64,000 bases of DNA from NCBI GenBank assembly GCA_014872815.1, contig WKFK01000015.1:434001-498000 (forward strand), in the 5' to 3' direction. The stretch is from Paracoccaceae bacterium (GTDB lineage: Bacteria; Pseudomonadota; Alphaproteobacteria; Rhodobacterales; Rhodobacteraceae). The translations under genes and the position numbers were made by a program. Below are positions 24,708 to 32,654 of this stretch, in pieces (position 1 is the stretch's first letter; each line of letters starts with the position of its first letter). A model generated the notes under the pieces. It worked only from the letters and a program-made list of their open reading frames with translations. It had not been told where the DNA came from and searched no databases.

Positions 24708-25852
24708 GTGCGGCCTCGTTGCGGGGTCATCAGCGCCTCGCCGCGCCAGAGTAGGTAGGCGAGCGGTGGACCTAGGTAGAAGGTGAGCGCGAGAAGCAGG
24801 AGAGCTGCTGTTGGGATCATGGCAGACCATTCGGCCAACAACGCGCGGCTGGCCACATCGGTGGACATCATCAACAGCGCGGCCAAGGGCAGGGCGGCGT
24901 GGCGCCAGGGGCCAGCGCCGCCAGCCAGCAAGGCGGCCAGCGCCAGCAGCCCCGCCATGGGCACCATCAGGGCGCGGGTCACAAGACGGGTGATCTGGGC
25001 AGGCTCGTTGGCATTGAGGTCCAGCAGTTGCTCCGCGGCTGTGCGGCTGGTGTCCGGCGCGGGCAGGGCGTCTGCCATTTGAAAGGCAAAGCTGGCCTGG
25101 GCGGTATTGAATCGGTTGAGCGGTTTGACGTGGTCATTTGGGTATGGCGCTTCGAGCACGGAAAGCGATTGCAGCGTGATGGTGTGGGTGTCGGCCGGGG
25201 CCGGGTCAGTGACCTGCCAGTCTTGCGATTGCGCGACGCGCCAGGTGCCGTTCTGGTTGGGCTGAAACACAAAAAGCTGGCCGCGCGTTTGATCTTCATT
25301 TTGCGGCGGCGTGGCGATGAATGTGGTGTCGCGGATGGTTTGCAGCGCAGTTTCGTTACTGCTGGTGTTGATACGCGACAGCACGTGGTCTTTTTGCAGT
25401 TCGGCGAGGGCGAGGCGTTCGCCAAATTTGGCCATCGGCAGTACAAGACCGGCGTTCAGAAAGCTGAGCAGCCCACCGAAGGTGCCCAGACACAGCACAA
25501 AGGCGATCACGCGGCCCCAGTGGATACCAGCGGTGGCAAGGATCACCAATTCGCCGCGATTGCGGGCGTCCTGGGTGGCAAAATAGGTGGCGATCAACAG
25601 GCTGATGGCGAGGGCGAGGTCGAGGATTTCCGGCGTCTTGTAACTGAGCAGATGCAGCACGTCGCGGGCGGTGCCGTCGTAGCGCAGGGCGTGCTCCATC
25701 AGGGTGGTGAAGCTTTCGGCGAGGAAGATCGCCTCGATCACCAGAAGCAGGAGTAAAAGTCGCAGCACCAAGGGTTTGCCCAGTACACGCACAATTGGCA
25801 GCCGGGGCAAGGGCAGCGCAAATCTGCGTGTATGTGGGCGGTTTTGGCTCAT
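24704..25852 (-). CDS. LptF/LptG-family permease (first of a pair)
   Basis: 382 residues starting MSQNRPHTRR, a positively charged cytosolic tail before the first helix (VLRLLLLLLVIEAIFLA). The segment FATQDARNRGELVILATAGIHW matches the F-x-x-x-x-x-D-x-E-l-x-x-l-x-x-a-G loop of LptF/LptG. A periplasmic domain spans about residues 135-270 and three helices follow. A TTG start at 25909 is possible but would add an unlikely N-terminus, so I prefer ATG 25852. It is translationally coupled to the second permease. Together they form a heterodimer candidate that would borrow LptB or another ATPase. Confidence 0.8.
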   Translation of the reverse strand: MSQNRPHTRRFALPLPRLPIVRVLGKPLVLRLLLLLLVIEAIFLAESFTTLMEHALRYDGTARDVLHLLSYKTPEILDLALAISLLIATYFATQDARNRGELVILATAGIHWGRVIAFVLCLGTFGGLLSFLNAGLVLPMAKFGERLALAELQKDHVLSRINTSSNETALQTIRDTTFIATPPQNEDQTRGQLFVFQPNQNGTWRVAQSQDWQVTDPAPADTHTITLQSLSVLEAPYPNDHVKPLNRFNTAQASFAFQMADALPAPDTSRTAAEQLLDLNANEPAQITRLVTRALMVPMAGLLALAALLAGGAGPWRHAALPLAALLMMSTDVASRALLAEWSAMIPTAALLLLALTFYLGPPLAYLLWRGEALMTPQRGRT

Positions 25853-25892
25853 GGGCAGAGTGTCTCTGCCAAGGCGGGGGCTGGCAAGGGGC

Positions 25893-26780
25893 TCACCACA
25901 ATTGCGCAACCGTGTGTAGCGCTGTGATGCCCGCGCCGGCGGCGATCCAGCTGTCGAGACTGTCCAAAAGGCCGCCCTGACGGGGTAGGACTTGGGGGTA
26001 GTCTTTCACACCAGAAATGCGCTTGTGACGGGAGGCCGCGAGATCGCCAACCACGGCGAGGACACCCACAAGCTGCGCGGTGAGGGCAGTGGGCAGGAGC
26101 GGCAGGCCAAGAGCGGCGGCGGTGATCAGTGAGAGGGTCAGCAAAGCGAAGCCGCCGCCGAGCAGGCCTTCGACGGTTTTGTTGGGGCTGAGGGTGGGGA
26201 AGGCCTTGGTGCGGCCCCACATGGCGCCGAAGAACAGGGCAAAGCTGTCGAAGATTTCCACCATCAGGTAGGTTGCGAGCAGGAGTGGGCCGAGGGTTGG
26301 ATTGACGGTGCCGGAGGCCAGTAGAATCGCGGGTAGGATTGGGAAGACCAAAAGATCAGTAACAATTTGTCCCCGGGTTTTGTCGCGTTCTTCACGCAAC
26401 AGATGGATCGCGAATAGTACCACCCACAAAGGAACCGCCAGATCTTTTTTGATTGGGTCTAACATTGTTAAGAATGCCCAACCCCCAAAGAATAAAGCAA
26501 GGTGCAAGAGGCGCGGGTTCGATTGGATACGCACAGCGTCCACTTCGAATGTAATGCGTGCAACCATTATAGGCATAGCCAGATAAAGGGCATATGGACC
26601 GAGCCAAAACATCGCCGTCAGCACCGCAATTAGGGCGACGGCGGTGCCAAGTGTTTTGCCAAACTCGGCTGCGTCTTTGCGGCGGGCGGGGATCAGCGCC
26701 AGCACGGCAATGATGCCAATACCAAAGGTGTAGATGGCGACAATGGCGATGGTGACGTGAGGCAAGGTGAGTGCGGTCAT
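25893..26780 (-). CDS. CdsA-like phosphatidate cytidylyltransferase with a degenerate signature
   Basis: 295 residues, about eight membrane helices. The CdsA signature region near the C-terminus reads SRHKRISGVKDYPQVLPRQGGLLDSLDSW. The K-R, K-D and final D residues are kept. The usual H-G-G is Q-G-G and D-R-x-D is D-S-x-D. The family makes CDP-diacylglycerol from phosphatidate and CTP at the inner membrane. As a second CdsA in a lipid operon it may activate a different lipid phosphate. It overlaps the reductase gene in ATGA. Bases 26380-26600 are visibly more AT-rich than the surroundings. The substituted residues leave activity uncertain. Confidence 0.78.
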   Translation of the reverse strand: MTALTLPHVTIAIVAIYTFGIGIIAVLALIPARRKDAAEFGKTLGTAVALIAVLTAMFWLGPYALYLAMPIMVARITFEVDAVRIQSNPRLLHLALFFGGWAFLTMLDPIKKDLAVPLWVVLFAIHLLREERDKTRGQIVTDLLVFPILPAILLASGTVNPTLGPLLLATYLMVEIFDSFALFFGAMWGRTKAFPTLSPNKTVEGLLGGGFALLTLSLITAAALGLPLLPTALTAQLVGVLAVVGDLAASRHKRISGVKDYPQVLPRQGGLLDSLDSWIAAGAGITALHTVAQLW

Positions 26781-27574
26781 TTGGCCTCGTGTTTGCGGAT
26801 GATCCGCCTCTGGTGCCAGCGCAGGATCGGTGCAATCAGGCTGCTAAGACCATTCAGCAGCAGCATCTGTGGCCCCGGTGTGACCACCGGTTTGCCTGCT
26901 TCCATGCCTTTTATGAGCCGTGCGGCCACGTCCTCTGGTTGCCACAACCCACCGCCTTCGGAAATCTCCTGTGTGGCGCTGGGTTTGGTGCGTTTCTCGG
27001 CTGCCAGCTGGGGGGTATCTGTGTCGGGCGGGTAGATCAGTGTCACTGAGATATTGGCGCTTTCCAGTTCCAAATGCAGGATTTCCGCCAGTCCTCGCAG
27101 GGCAAACTTGGAGGGCGCATAGGCCCCGTATCCGTAGATGCCAAAGAAAGCCGCGCCGGAGGCGATCAGGCCAAAGCGTCCACCGCCCGCCACCGCCATG
27201 GGGGCGTGCAGGGTTTCGATGAAGGTGAGCGTGCCAAAGTAGTTCACGTCCATGTGCCGCTGATGCTGTTCAAAGCTCTGGTCTTTGAACAGGCCCGGTT
27301 CGGCCATGCCTGCGCTGGCGATGGCCATATCCGGCGGTCCGAGGTTATCAATGGCGGTTTCCAGTGCGTCGACAAAACCGTCGCGGTTGGTCACATCCAC
27401 TGCAAAGACTTCGACTTCAATGTTGGGCGCGCCCTCCAATAGCGCCTCGCGTGCGGCCAACAGTCTGGACGCATCCCGGGCAAACAGCGCGAGGTTGTAC
27501 CCTTTGAGGGCCAGCTCCCAGGCGGCGGCGAAGCCAATGCCGCTGGAGCCGCCGGTTATGAAGGCGCTGGGCAT
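26777..27574 (-). CDS. 3-ketodihydrosphingosine reductase, eukaryote-like (KDSR type)
   Basis: 265 residues, short-chain dehydrogenase fold. The nucleotide loop is GGSSGIG (8-14) and the catalytic residues are S139, Y152 and K156 (YAPSK). It closely follows animal KDSR over its whole length: LGPPDMAIASAGMAEPGLF, SKFALRGLAEILHLELE, the diagnostic YPPDTDTP (181-188), then RTKPSATQEISE and a P-E-D-V-A motif. KDSR reduces 3-ketosphinganine to sphinganine with NADPH, the second step of sphingolipid synthesis. Its ATG overlaps the TAA of the inositol-phosphate synthase gene by one base. Among all genes of the operon this one most firmly points to sphingoid-base synthesis. Confidence 0.85.
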   Translation of the reverse strand: MPSAFITGGSSGIGFAAAWELALKGYNLALFARDASRLLAAREALLEGAPNIEVEVFAVDVTNRDGFVDALETAIDNLGPPDMAIASAGMAEPGLFKDQSFEQHQRHMDVNYFGTLTFIETLHAPMAVAGGGRFGLIASGAAFFGIYGYGAYAPSKFALRGLAEILHLELESANISVTLIYPPDTDTPQLAAEKRTKPSATQEISEGGGLWQPEDVAARLIKGMEAGKPVVTPGPQMLLLNGLSSLIAPILRWHQRRIIRKHEAK

Positions 27575-28686
27575 TAGGTGTCGTCGTTCACAAAGCGCAG
27601 GACCACATCATGCGCATCGGTGTCTTCGATCTGCTCCGGCGGGTGTTTGAACAAGAAGGCTGAAGCTTCGGAAATGGGGCCAGCCAAACCACGATCCTTT
27701 GCGATACGTGCCAGACGGATGGCCACCAGTGCTTCGGCGGCGGCGTTGGGGCTGTCTTCGACGTCCAGACGTACCTCGATGTTGGTGCGCGCACCGCCAA
27801 ACAGACGGCCTTCCAGACGCACATAAGCCACTTTGCGGTCGTTCAGCCACGGCACATAATCGGATGGGCCAATGCGGATGTCGGTGTCGTCCAGCCGCTG
27901 CTCCATGGCGGATTGGACCGCTTCAGTTTTGCTTTCGCGTTTGTTGGTGAGGCGGGCGTTTTCGCTCATGTTGAGGAAGTCGGTATTGCCGCCCACGTTA
28001 AGCTGATAGGTGCGGTCAATCTCGACACCGCGCATTTCGGCCAGATTGGCGAGTGTGCGGTGCAGGATGGTCGCGCCCATCTGTGCCTTGAAATCGTCAC
28101 CCAAAATTGGAACGCCGGCAGCGCGAAATTTCTCCGCCCAAACCGGATGAGAGGCTATGAAGACCGGGATCCCGTTGACCACAGCCACGCCCGCCTCAAG
28201 CGCACATTCAACGTAAAATTCCACGGCGTCTTGAGACCCAACAGGCAGGAAGATGATCATCACCTCTGCTTCAAGCGCGCGGAGCTTGGCGACGATGTCT
28301 TCTTTGTTCAGAGCGGGGGCGTCGGATAGCCGGAAGCTGCGGTCTGCCGGATTGGCCAGCATGTGTGCGGCCACACCATCCAGATCGGGGCCGCGCACCA
28401 CAGGGGCGGTCTGATCGGCCAGATCGGTGTGGAAGCGTTCGGTGCAATTTGGCGCGGCAAAGGCCGCTTCGCCCAGGGTTTTGCCGACTTTGCGGCTATC
28501 CACATCAAAGCCAGCCACCAGTTCCACGTGGCCCGGTGTGTAGCCCGCGAGTTCTGGAAAACTCACGCCAACCGCCTGATCACCCAAGGCACGGCAATAG
28601 GACACGCCTTGGATCAGTGAGCTGGCGCAATTGCCAACGCCAACAATAACGGTGCGGATAGGGGAGGACGCTGGGGTGTTGGTCAT
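27574..28686 (-). CDS. myo-Inositol-3-phosphate synthase
   Basis: 370 residues, the compact archaeal/bacterial form. NAD-binding loop VGVGNCASSLIQG near the N-terminus, then the catalytic-domain motifs GDDFKAQMGATILHR and LNVGGNTDFLNM, and the later SDYVPWLNDRKVAYVRLEG with catalytic lysines. It converts glucose-6-phosphate to 1D-myo-inositol-3-phosphate in the cytosol using NAD+. Its ATG overlaps the stop of the DUF4833-like gene. Placement with a phosphatidylinositol-phosphate-synthase-like gene argues that the product goes into lipids and not into osmolytes. Confidence 0.93.
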   Translation of the reverse strand: MTNTPASSPIRTVIVGVGNCASSLIQGVSYCRALGDQAVGVSFPELAGYTPGHVELVAGFDVDSRKVGKTLGEAAFAAPNCTERFHTDLADQTAPVVRGPDLDGVAAHMLANPADRSFRLSDAPALNKEDIVAKLRALEAEVMIIFLPVGSQDAVEFYVECALEAGVAVVNGIPVFIASHPVWAEKFRAAGVPILGDDFKAQMGATILHRTLANLAEMRGVEIDRTYQLNVGGNTDFLNMSENARLTNKRESKTEAVQSAMEQRLDDTDIRIGPSDYVPWLNDRKVAYVRLEGRLFGGARTNIEVRLDVEDSPNAAAEALVAIRLARIAKDRGLAGPISEASAFLFKHPPEQIEDTDAHDVVLRFVNDDT

Positions 28687-29330
28687 TCGGTATAAGCTCC
28701 GCCGGAAACAGCAAGGGTATGGGTGACAAAAAGACCGGTTTGAGGGTCGTGAGTATAAAGACGCAGGCGCGTGACTTTTGGGAACAGTCCACTCTCGTCC
28801 ACGTCGAGATAAGCGTAGATCAGGCGGTAATCCCGATCGTCAAAACGGGCATATAGGGCTGCGGTAAAAGGCGCGGTTTGGCGCAGTTCAAGGGGGTGGG
28901 ACTTGAGGCCATTGAAAGTCAGGCGCAGCGTATTGGGTGTGTCGGTCTTTCGCAGTTTAACGCCAAAGCCAAAGACCCGTTCATACCAGCGCAGTGGCAT
29001 GACCTGGCCGTTTTCCTGAAACCGGCGCCAGTACACGGACACAGGTTTTTCTTCGTTCAGTTTCCCGGATTGGTCAAAGTGGGTGGTGTAGACAACGGTG
29101 TTGGCATTCAGTGTGCGTTGCAAAAAAAACAATTGGTGCGCATCGGCGGGATGGCGAAATGCGCGGTTTGCATGGGGCAGATGCGAGGTCTCACTGCGCG
29201 ACAGGTGCGTGAGCGCCGGCTTGGCTGACACGCTGGCAACTGGAGGGACAGTCAGACCCACAATTATAAGGCAGACGCCTATTGTGATCCGGCGCAGGCG
29301 CGGCAAAGTCGTGAATACGTGCCCGATCAT
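28683..29330 (-). CDS. Secreted DUF4833-like protein
   Basis: 215 residues with a signal peptide (IGVCLIIVGLTVPPVASVSA). The mature part carries LFFLQRTLNANTVVYTTHF, then PVSVYWRRFQENGQV and YERVFGFGVKLR. This pattern of N-x-N-t-v-v-Y followed by V-Y-W-x-R and Y-G matches DUF4833 as I remember it. Function unknown; a periplasmic beta-sandwich is likely. It lies 4 nt after the serine-palmitoyltransferase-like gene and overlaps the inositol-phosphate synthase gene, so it is an integral member of the lipid operon. It could bind or shuttle the lipid product in the periplasm. Confidence 0.65.
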   Translation of the reverse strand: MIGHVFTTLPRLRRITIGVCLIIVGLTVPPVASVSAKPALTHLSRSETSHLPHANRAFRHPADAHQLFFLQRTLNANTVVYTTHFDQSGKLNEEKPVSVYWRRFQENGQVMPLRWYERVFGFGVKLRKTDTPNTLRLTFNGLKSHPLELRQTAPFTAALYARFDDRDYRLIYAYLDVDESGLFPKVTRLRLYTHDPQTGLFVTHTLAVSGGAYTE

Positions 29331-29334
29331 GTGG

Positions 29335-30561
29335 CTATTCCGCGCTAAGCCGTTGCCGGGTGGCGGTGGCGGCAGAATGTGCCTGTGAAACGGCGGTGAT
29401 CACCCGATCGATGTCTGCCTCGGTATGGGCTGCGGAAATAAAGAATCGGATCCGCGGCATGTCTTTGGGGATGCCCACATGCACGACCGGCGGCGCGTAG
29501 ATGCCTTGCTGCATCAGGGCTTCGGCAACAAACACACAGTCGTCGGGGGTTTCAAACAGGATGGGCACCACGGCCTCGCCAATTGCGGTGCCTGTGTTCA
29601 ATCCAGCCTCAGCCGCTTTGCGCATGAAGTATTGCGAGTTGGCGCGCAGTTTGGTGACGCGCTCTGGTTCCTCTCGCAACAGACGTAACGCGGCGTGTGC
29701 ACTTGCGGTTGTCGCTGGGGGCAGACCGACGGAATAGACAAAACCAGGTAGGCAAAATCGCATCCATTCAATCACGTCTGCATTGGCGGCGACAAACCCA
29801 CCAGAGGACGCAAAACTTTTGGACAGGGTCCCAATCGCGATTTCCACGCGCTCCGGGTCTACGTCAAAATGCTCACACAGCCCGCGGCCGGTTTCGCCCA
29901 ACACGCCATAAGAATGGGCCTCGTCCAGCAGCAGCCAAGCGTCATAAGCGTCTTTCATGTCCAGCAGGCGCGGCAGGTCTGTGATGTCGCCGTCCATGGA
30001 GAACAGCCCGTCGGTACAGATCAGGACACGGCCATAATCGGCGCGGTGTTTGTGCAGCAGGCGTTCCAGATCATCGAGATCGTTGTGCGCGTAGGTTTCC
30101 ATGCGGGCTTTTACGCCGCGGGCCCCCACCACAATTGAATTATGGGAGAGTTCGTCCACCAGAACCAGATCACGCGGCCCAAGCAGAAGGCCGATAACAG
30201 ACACATTTGTGAGGTAGCCTGAGATGATCGAGAGAACGCCGCCGACACCTAGAAAATCGGCCATGTCCTTTTCCAGCGCGCGGTGGGCCAGACGCTCACC
30301 ACCGACAAGGCGGGAGGCGCCCACACCGGTGCCTTGCGCGTCAATGGCATCTTTGGCGGCCGCCACGGTTTTGGGGTGATGCATGAGGCCAAGGTAGTCG
30401 TAGTGCGACATCGACAGGTAGCCGTCCGGCCATTGATCGGATTGAGCTTCCAGCGCATCCGTGGGGACGAAATAAGGATGCCCGTTTTCGATCAACGCAC
30501 GGCCGCTCAGGCGAAAGCGGCGTTCTGAAAAGGCCAGGAAACTAGAGCTTCTGGGTGTCAT
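29335..30561 (-). CDS. Alpha-oxoamine synthase, probably serine palmitoyltransferase
   Basis: 408 residues, PLP fold type I. The PLP lysine is K248 in GTLSKSF. LLLDEAHSYGVLG holds D213 and H216, and VDELSH holds H140. GTGVGASRLVGGERLAHRALE is the alpha-oxoamine synthase N-terminal motif, and PGFVYSVGLPP follows the lysine as in many serine palmitoyltransferases. The family condenses an amino acid with an acyl thioester. The KDSR-type reductase in the same operon makes serine plus long-chain acyl-CoA/ACP the best guess, giving 3-ketosphinganine. Glycine-using relatives (ALAS, KBL) and BioF remain formal alternatives. It is the first gene of the leftward lipid operon, so control of the pathway probably acts here. 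Confidence 0.8.
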   Translation of the reverse strand: MTPRSSSFLAFSERRFRLSGRALIENGHPYFVPTDALEAQSDQWPDGYLSMSHYDYLGLMHHPKTVAAAKDAIDAQGTGVGASRLVGGERLAHRALEKDMADFLGVGGVLSIISGYLTNVSVIGLLLGPRDLVLVDELSHNSIVVGARGVKARMETYAHNDLDDLERLLHKHRADYGRVLICTDGLFSMDGDITDLPRLLDMKDAYDAWLLLDEAHSYGVLGETGRGLCEHFDVDPERVEIAIGTLSKSFASSGGFVAANADVIEWMRFCLPGFVYSVGLPPATTASAHAALRLLREEPERVTKLRANSQYFMRKAAEAGLNTGTAIGEAVVPILFETPDDCVFVAEALMQQGIYAPPVVHVGIPKDMPRIRFFISAAHTEADIDRVITAVSQAHSAATATRQRLSAE

Positions 30562-30836
30562 CTAAGTCTCTTAGGTCGCGGCGTAGCCGACAACCAATCT
30601 ATAGGTGTCATAAAACAATCTTGGCGCATACAAAGTGCGTGTGCCACTTGGTTAATATGACCGCTAACTGGCATTCGGTCCAGAACATTGCAAGTCTGGA
30701 ATGCATTAGAGTCGTCTTGGGGGCGGCGCTTGCACTGTTTCCTGCATATTTCAGAGGCAGGCTGCACCACTTCTTGACCTAGGCGCTTGCTCCGACAGGG
30801 ATAATCATGTTGACATAAGACAAGACGCTCCGCCCC
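30562..30836. promoter_or_regulatory. Divergent intergenic region between the lipid operon and the peptide ABC operon
   Basis: This 275-nt, relatively AT-rich stretch must carry the promoters of both operons. On the right side TTGACC (30774-30779) and GATAAT (30800-30805) resemble -35 and -10 boxes but the 20-bp spacing is long. I see no strong operator dyad and no convincing leftward promoter by eye. Confidence 0.35.
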
Positions 30837-32654
30837 ATGGTGGATTATAACGAGGGCGTGGCGAGGGAACCTGGTGTGACGGCACTTCTGACGGTTGAAA
30901 ACCTGAGTATTGGCTTTGGCGGCGATGCCCCTGTGGTCGAGGATGTCAGCTTTGCGGTTGAGGCCGGAAAGACCTTGGCGCTTGTCGGCGAAAGTGGGTC
31001 AGGCAAGACCTTGAGCTGCCGGTCTGCCCTGCGGATTTTGCCGGCAGCGGCACAGGTTCGGTCCGGATCGATTGTGCTGTGTGATCGCGAGGGGCAAAAC
31101 CCGGTTGATCTGATGTCGCTTAGCGAAAAGAAGATGCAGGACATTCGCGGCAATCGGGTTTCGATGATTTTCCAGGAGCCCATGCGCTCCCTGTCGCCGC
31201 TGCATCGGATTGGCAATCAGGTGTCTGAGGTCTTGAAGCTGCATCGGGATTTCAATGCCGCTGAGCGTCAGAAGCGCGTATTGGCGATGTTTGAGCGTGT
31301 TGGGTTTGTTGATCCGGCGCGGGTGTATGAGAGCTATCCGTTTGAGCTGTCTGGCGGGATGCGGCAACGGGCGATGATCGCGATGGCCATGGTCGGGCGG
31401 CCGGATATTCTGATTGCGGATGAGCCGACAACCGCGCTGGATGTGACCACGCAGGCGCAGGTGCTGGGGCTGATCAAAGATCTGCAGGCTGAATACGGCA
31501 TGGCGGTGGTTCTGGTCACACATGACCTTGGCGTGGTCGCCAATATGGCCGATGACGTTGTTGTGATGAATCGCGGTCGGGTGATGGAAAGTGGCTCTGC
31601 AGAGTTGATACTTGGAGACCCCAAGCATCCCTACACCAAAGACCTGATGGCGGCGGCGCCAGAAATTCCTGCCACGCCCGCAGACCGGCCGGACGAGGCG
31701 GATCGCGACTACATTCTGGAAATGCGCGACGTCAACAAGACCTACATCCTCAAAGGCAGCGCGCCGTGGAAGCCCAAGACGGTGGTGAACGCTGTGCGCG
31801 GTGTCGATTTTGGCGTGGAGCGTGGCAAAACGCTGGCCGTGGTGGGCGAGTCCGGGTCCGGCAAAACCACCTGTGCCCGCATGGCGCTGGGCGCGGAGCG
31901 GGCGGATGCGGGAGCGTCGATCCTGTTTCGGGAGACCGCAGACTCGGACCCTGTGAATTTGCAGGACCTAGATCGCGACGCACGGCTGAAGTTTCAGCGC
32001 AAAGCGCAGATGGTCTTCCAAGACCCCTACAGCACGCTGAACCCCCGGATGCGGGTGAAAGACGCGCTGTGTGAGCCGCTGGAAATTCACGGCATTGGCT
32101 CAGCGAGCGATCGGATCGACCGTGCGGTGGAAATCCTCAAATGGGTTGGGCTGAACGAAAACATGCTCACCCGCTATCCCCATGCGTTTTCCGGTGGTCA
32201 GCGGCAGCGTTTGTCGATTGCCCGTGCCTTGATGCTCAACCCGATTTTGCTGGTGTGCGACGAGCCGACCTCGGCTTTGGATGTGTCGGTGCAAGAGCAG
32301 GTGTTGCAGCTTTTGGAAGACATTCGCGACCGGCTGAATCTGAGCTATCTGTTCATCAGCCACGACCTTGCCGTGGTCGCGCGGATTGCGGATGAGGTGG
32401 CGGTGATGCGCTCTGGTCTGGTGGTCGAGCAAGGCCCGCCGGAGCAACTGTTTTACAATCCGAAACACCCCTACACCAAGGCGCTGATCGCGGCGCAGCC
32501 GGAGCCAGAAATCTCCCGGCCCATCGACCTAAAAATTGTGGCGCAGGGGGCGGGCGAGCCGTCGTCCTGGCCTGCAGAATTCAGATTTATCGGCGCGGAT
32601 GCCCCTCCGCTGACCGAGACCGACCCCGGACATAAGGTGCGTGCCCATGTTTAA
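30837..32654 (+). CDS. Peptide/nickel-type ABC importer ATPase, two fused nucleotide-binding domains
   Basis: 605 residues with two complete ABC domains. The first (about 15-275) has Walker A GESGSGKT, signature LSGGMRQR and Walker B ILIADEPTTALD. The second (about 290-560) has GESGSGKTT, FSGGQRQR and LLVCDEPTSALD. Each is followed by the C-terminal NPKHPYTK-like extension of oligopeptide ATPases. It corresponds to fused DppD-DppF or YejF. It powers the importer encoded by the next three genes. The start of the binding-protein gene overlaps its 3' end. Confidence 0.93.
   Translation: MVDYNEGVAREPGVTALLTVENLSIGFGGDAPVVEDVSFAVEAGKTLALVGESGSGKTLSCRSALRILPAAAQVRSGSIVLCDREGQNPVDLMSLSEKKMQDIRGNRVSMIFQEPMRSLSPLHRIGNQVSEVLKLHRDFNAAERQKRVLAMFERVGFVDPARVYESYPFELSGGMRQRAMIAMAMVGRPDILIADEPTTALDVTTQAQVLGLIKDLQAEYGMAVVLVTHDLGVVANMADDVVVMNRGRVMESGSAELILGDPKHPYTKDLMAAAPEIPATPADRPDEADRDYILEMRDVNKTYILKGSAPWKPKTVVNAVRGVDFGVERGKTLAVVGESGSGKTTCARMALGAERADAGASILFRETADSDPVNLQDLDRDARLKFQRKAQMVFQDPYSTLNPRMRVKDALCEPLEIHGIGSASDRIDRAVEILKWVGLNENMLTRYPHAFSGGQRQRLSIARALMLNPILLVCDEPTSALDVSVQEQVLQLLEDIRDRLNLSYLFISHDLAVVARIADEVAVMRSGLVVEQGPPEQLFYNPKHPYTKALIAAQPEPEISRPIDLKIVAQGAGEPSSWPAEFRFIGADAPPLTETDPGHKVRAHV

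Noticed and set aside
29335-30561. Assignment as 8-amino-7-oxononanoate synthase (BioF) or 5-aminolevulinate synthase
   Set aside because: No biotin or haem genes are near, and the operon contains a KDSR-type reductase, so serine palmitoyltransferase is more likely, though not proven.
30774-30805. TTGACC/GATAAT as a firm promoter of the peptide ABC operon
   Set aside because: The 20-bp spacing is outside the usual 16-18 bp, so it is listed only as a weak possibility.
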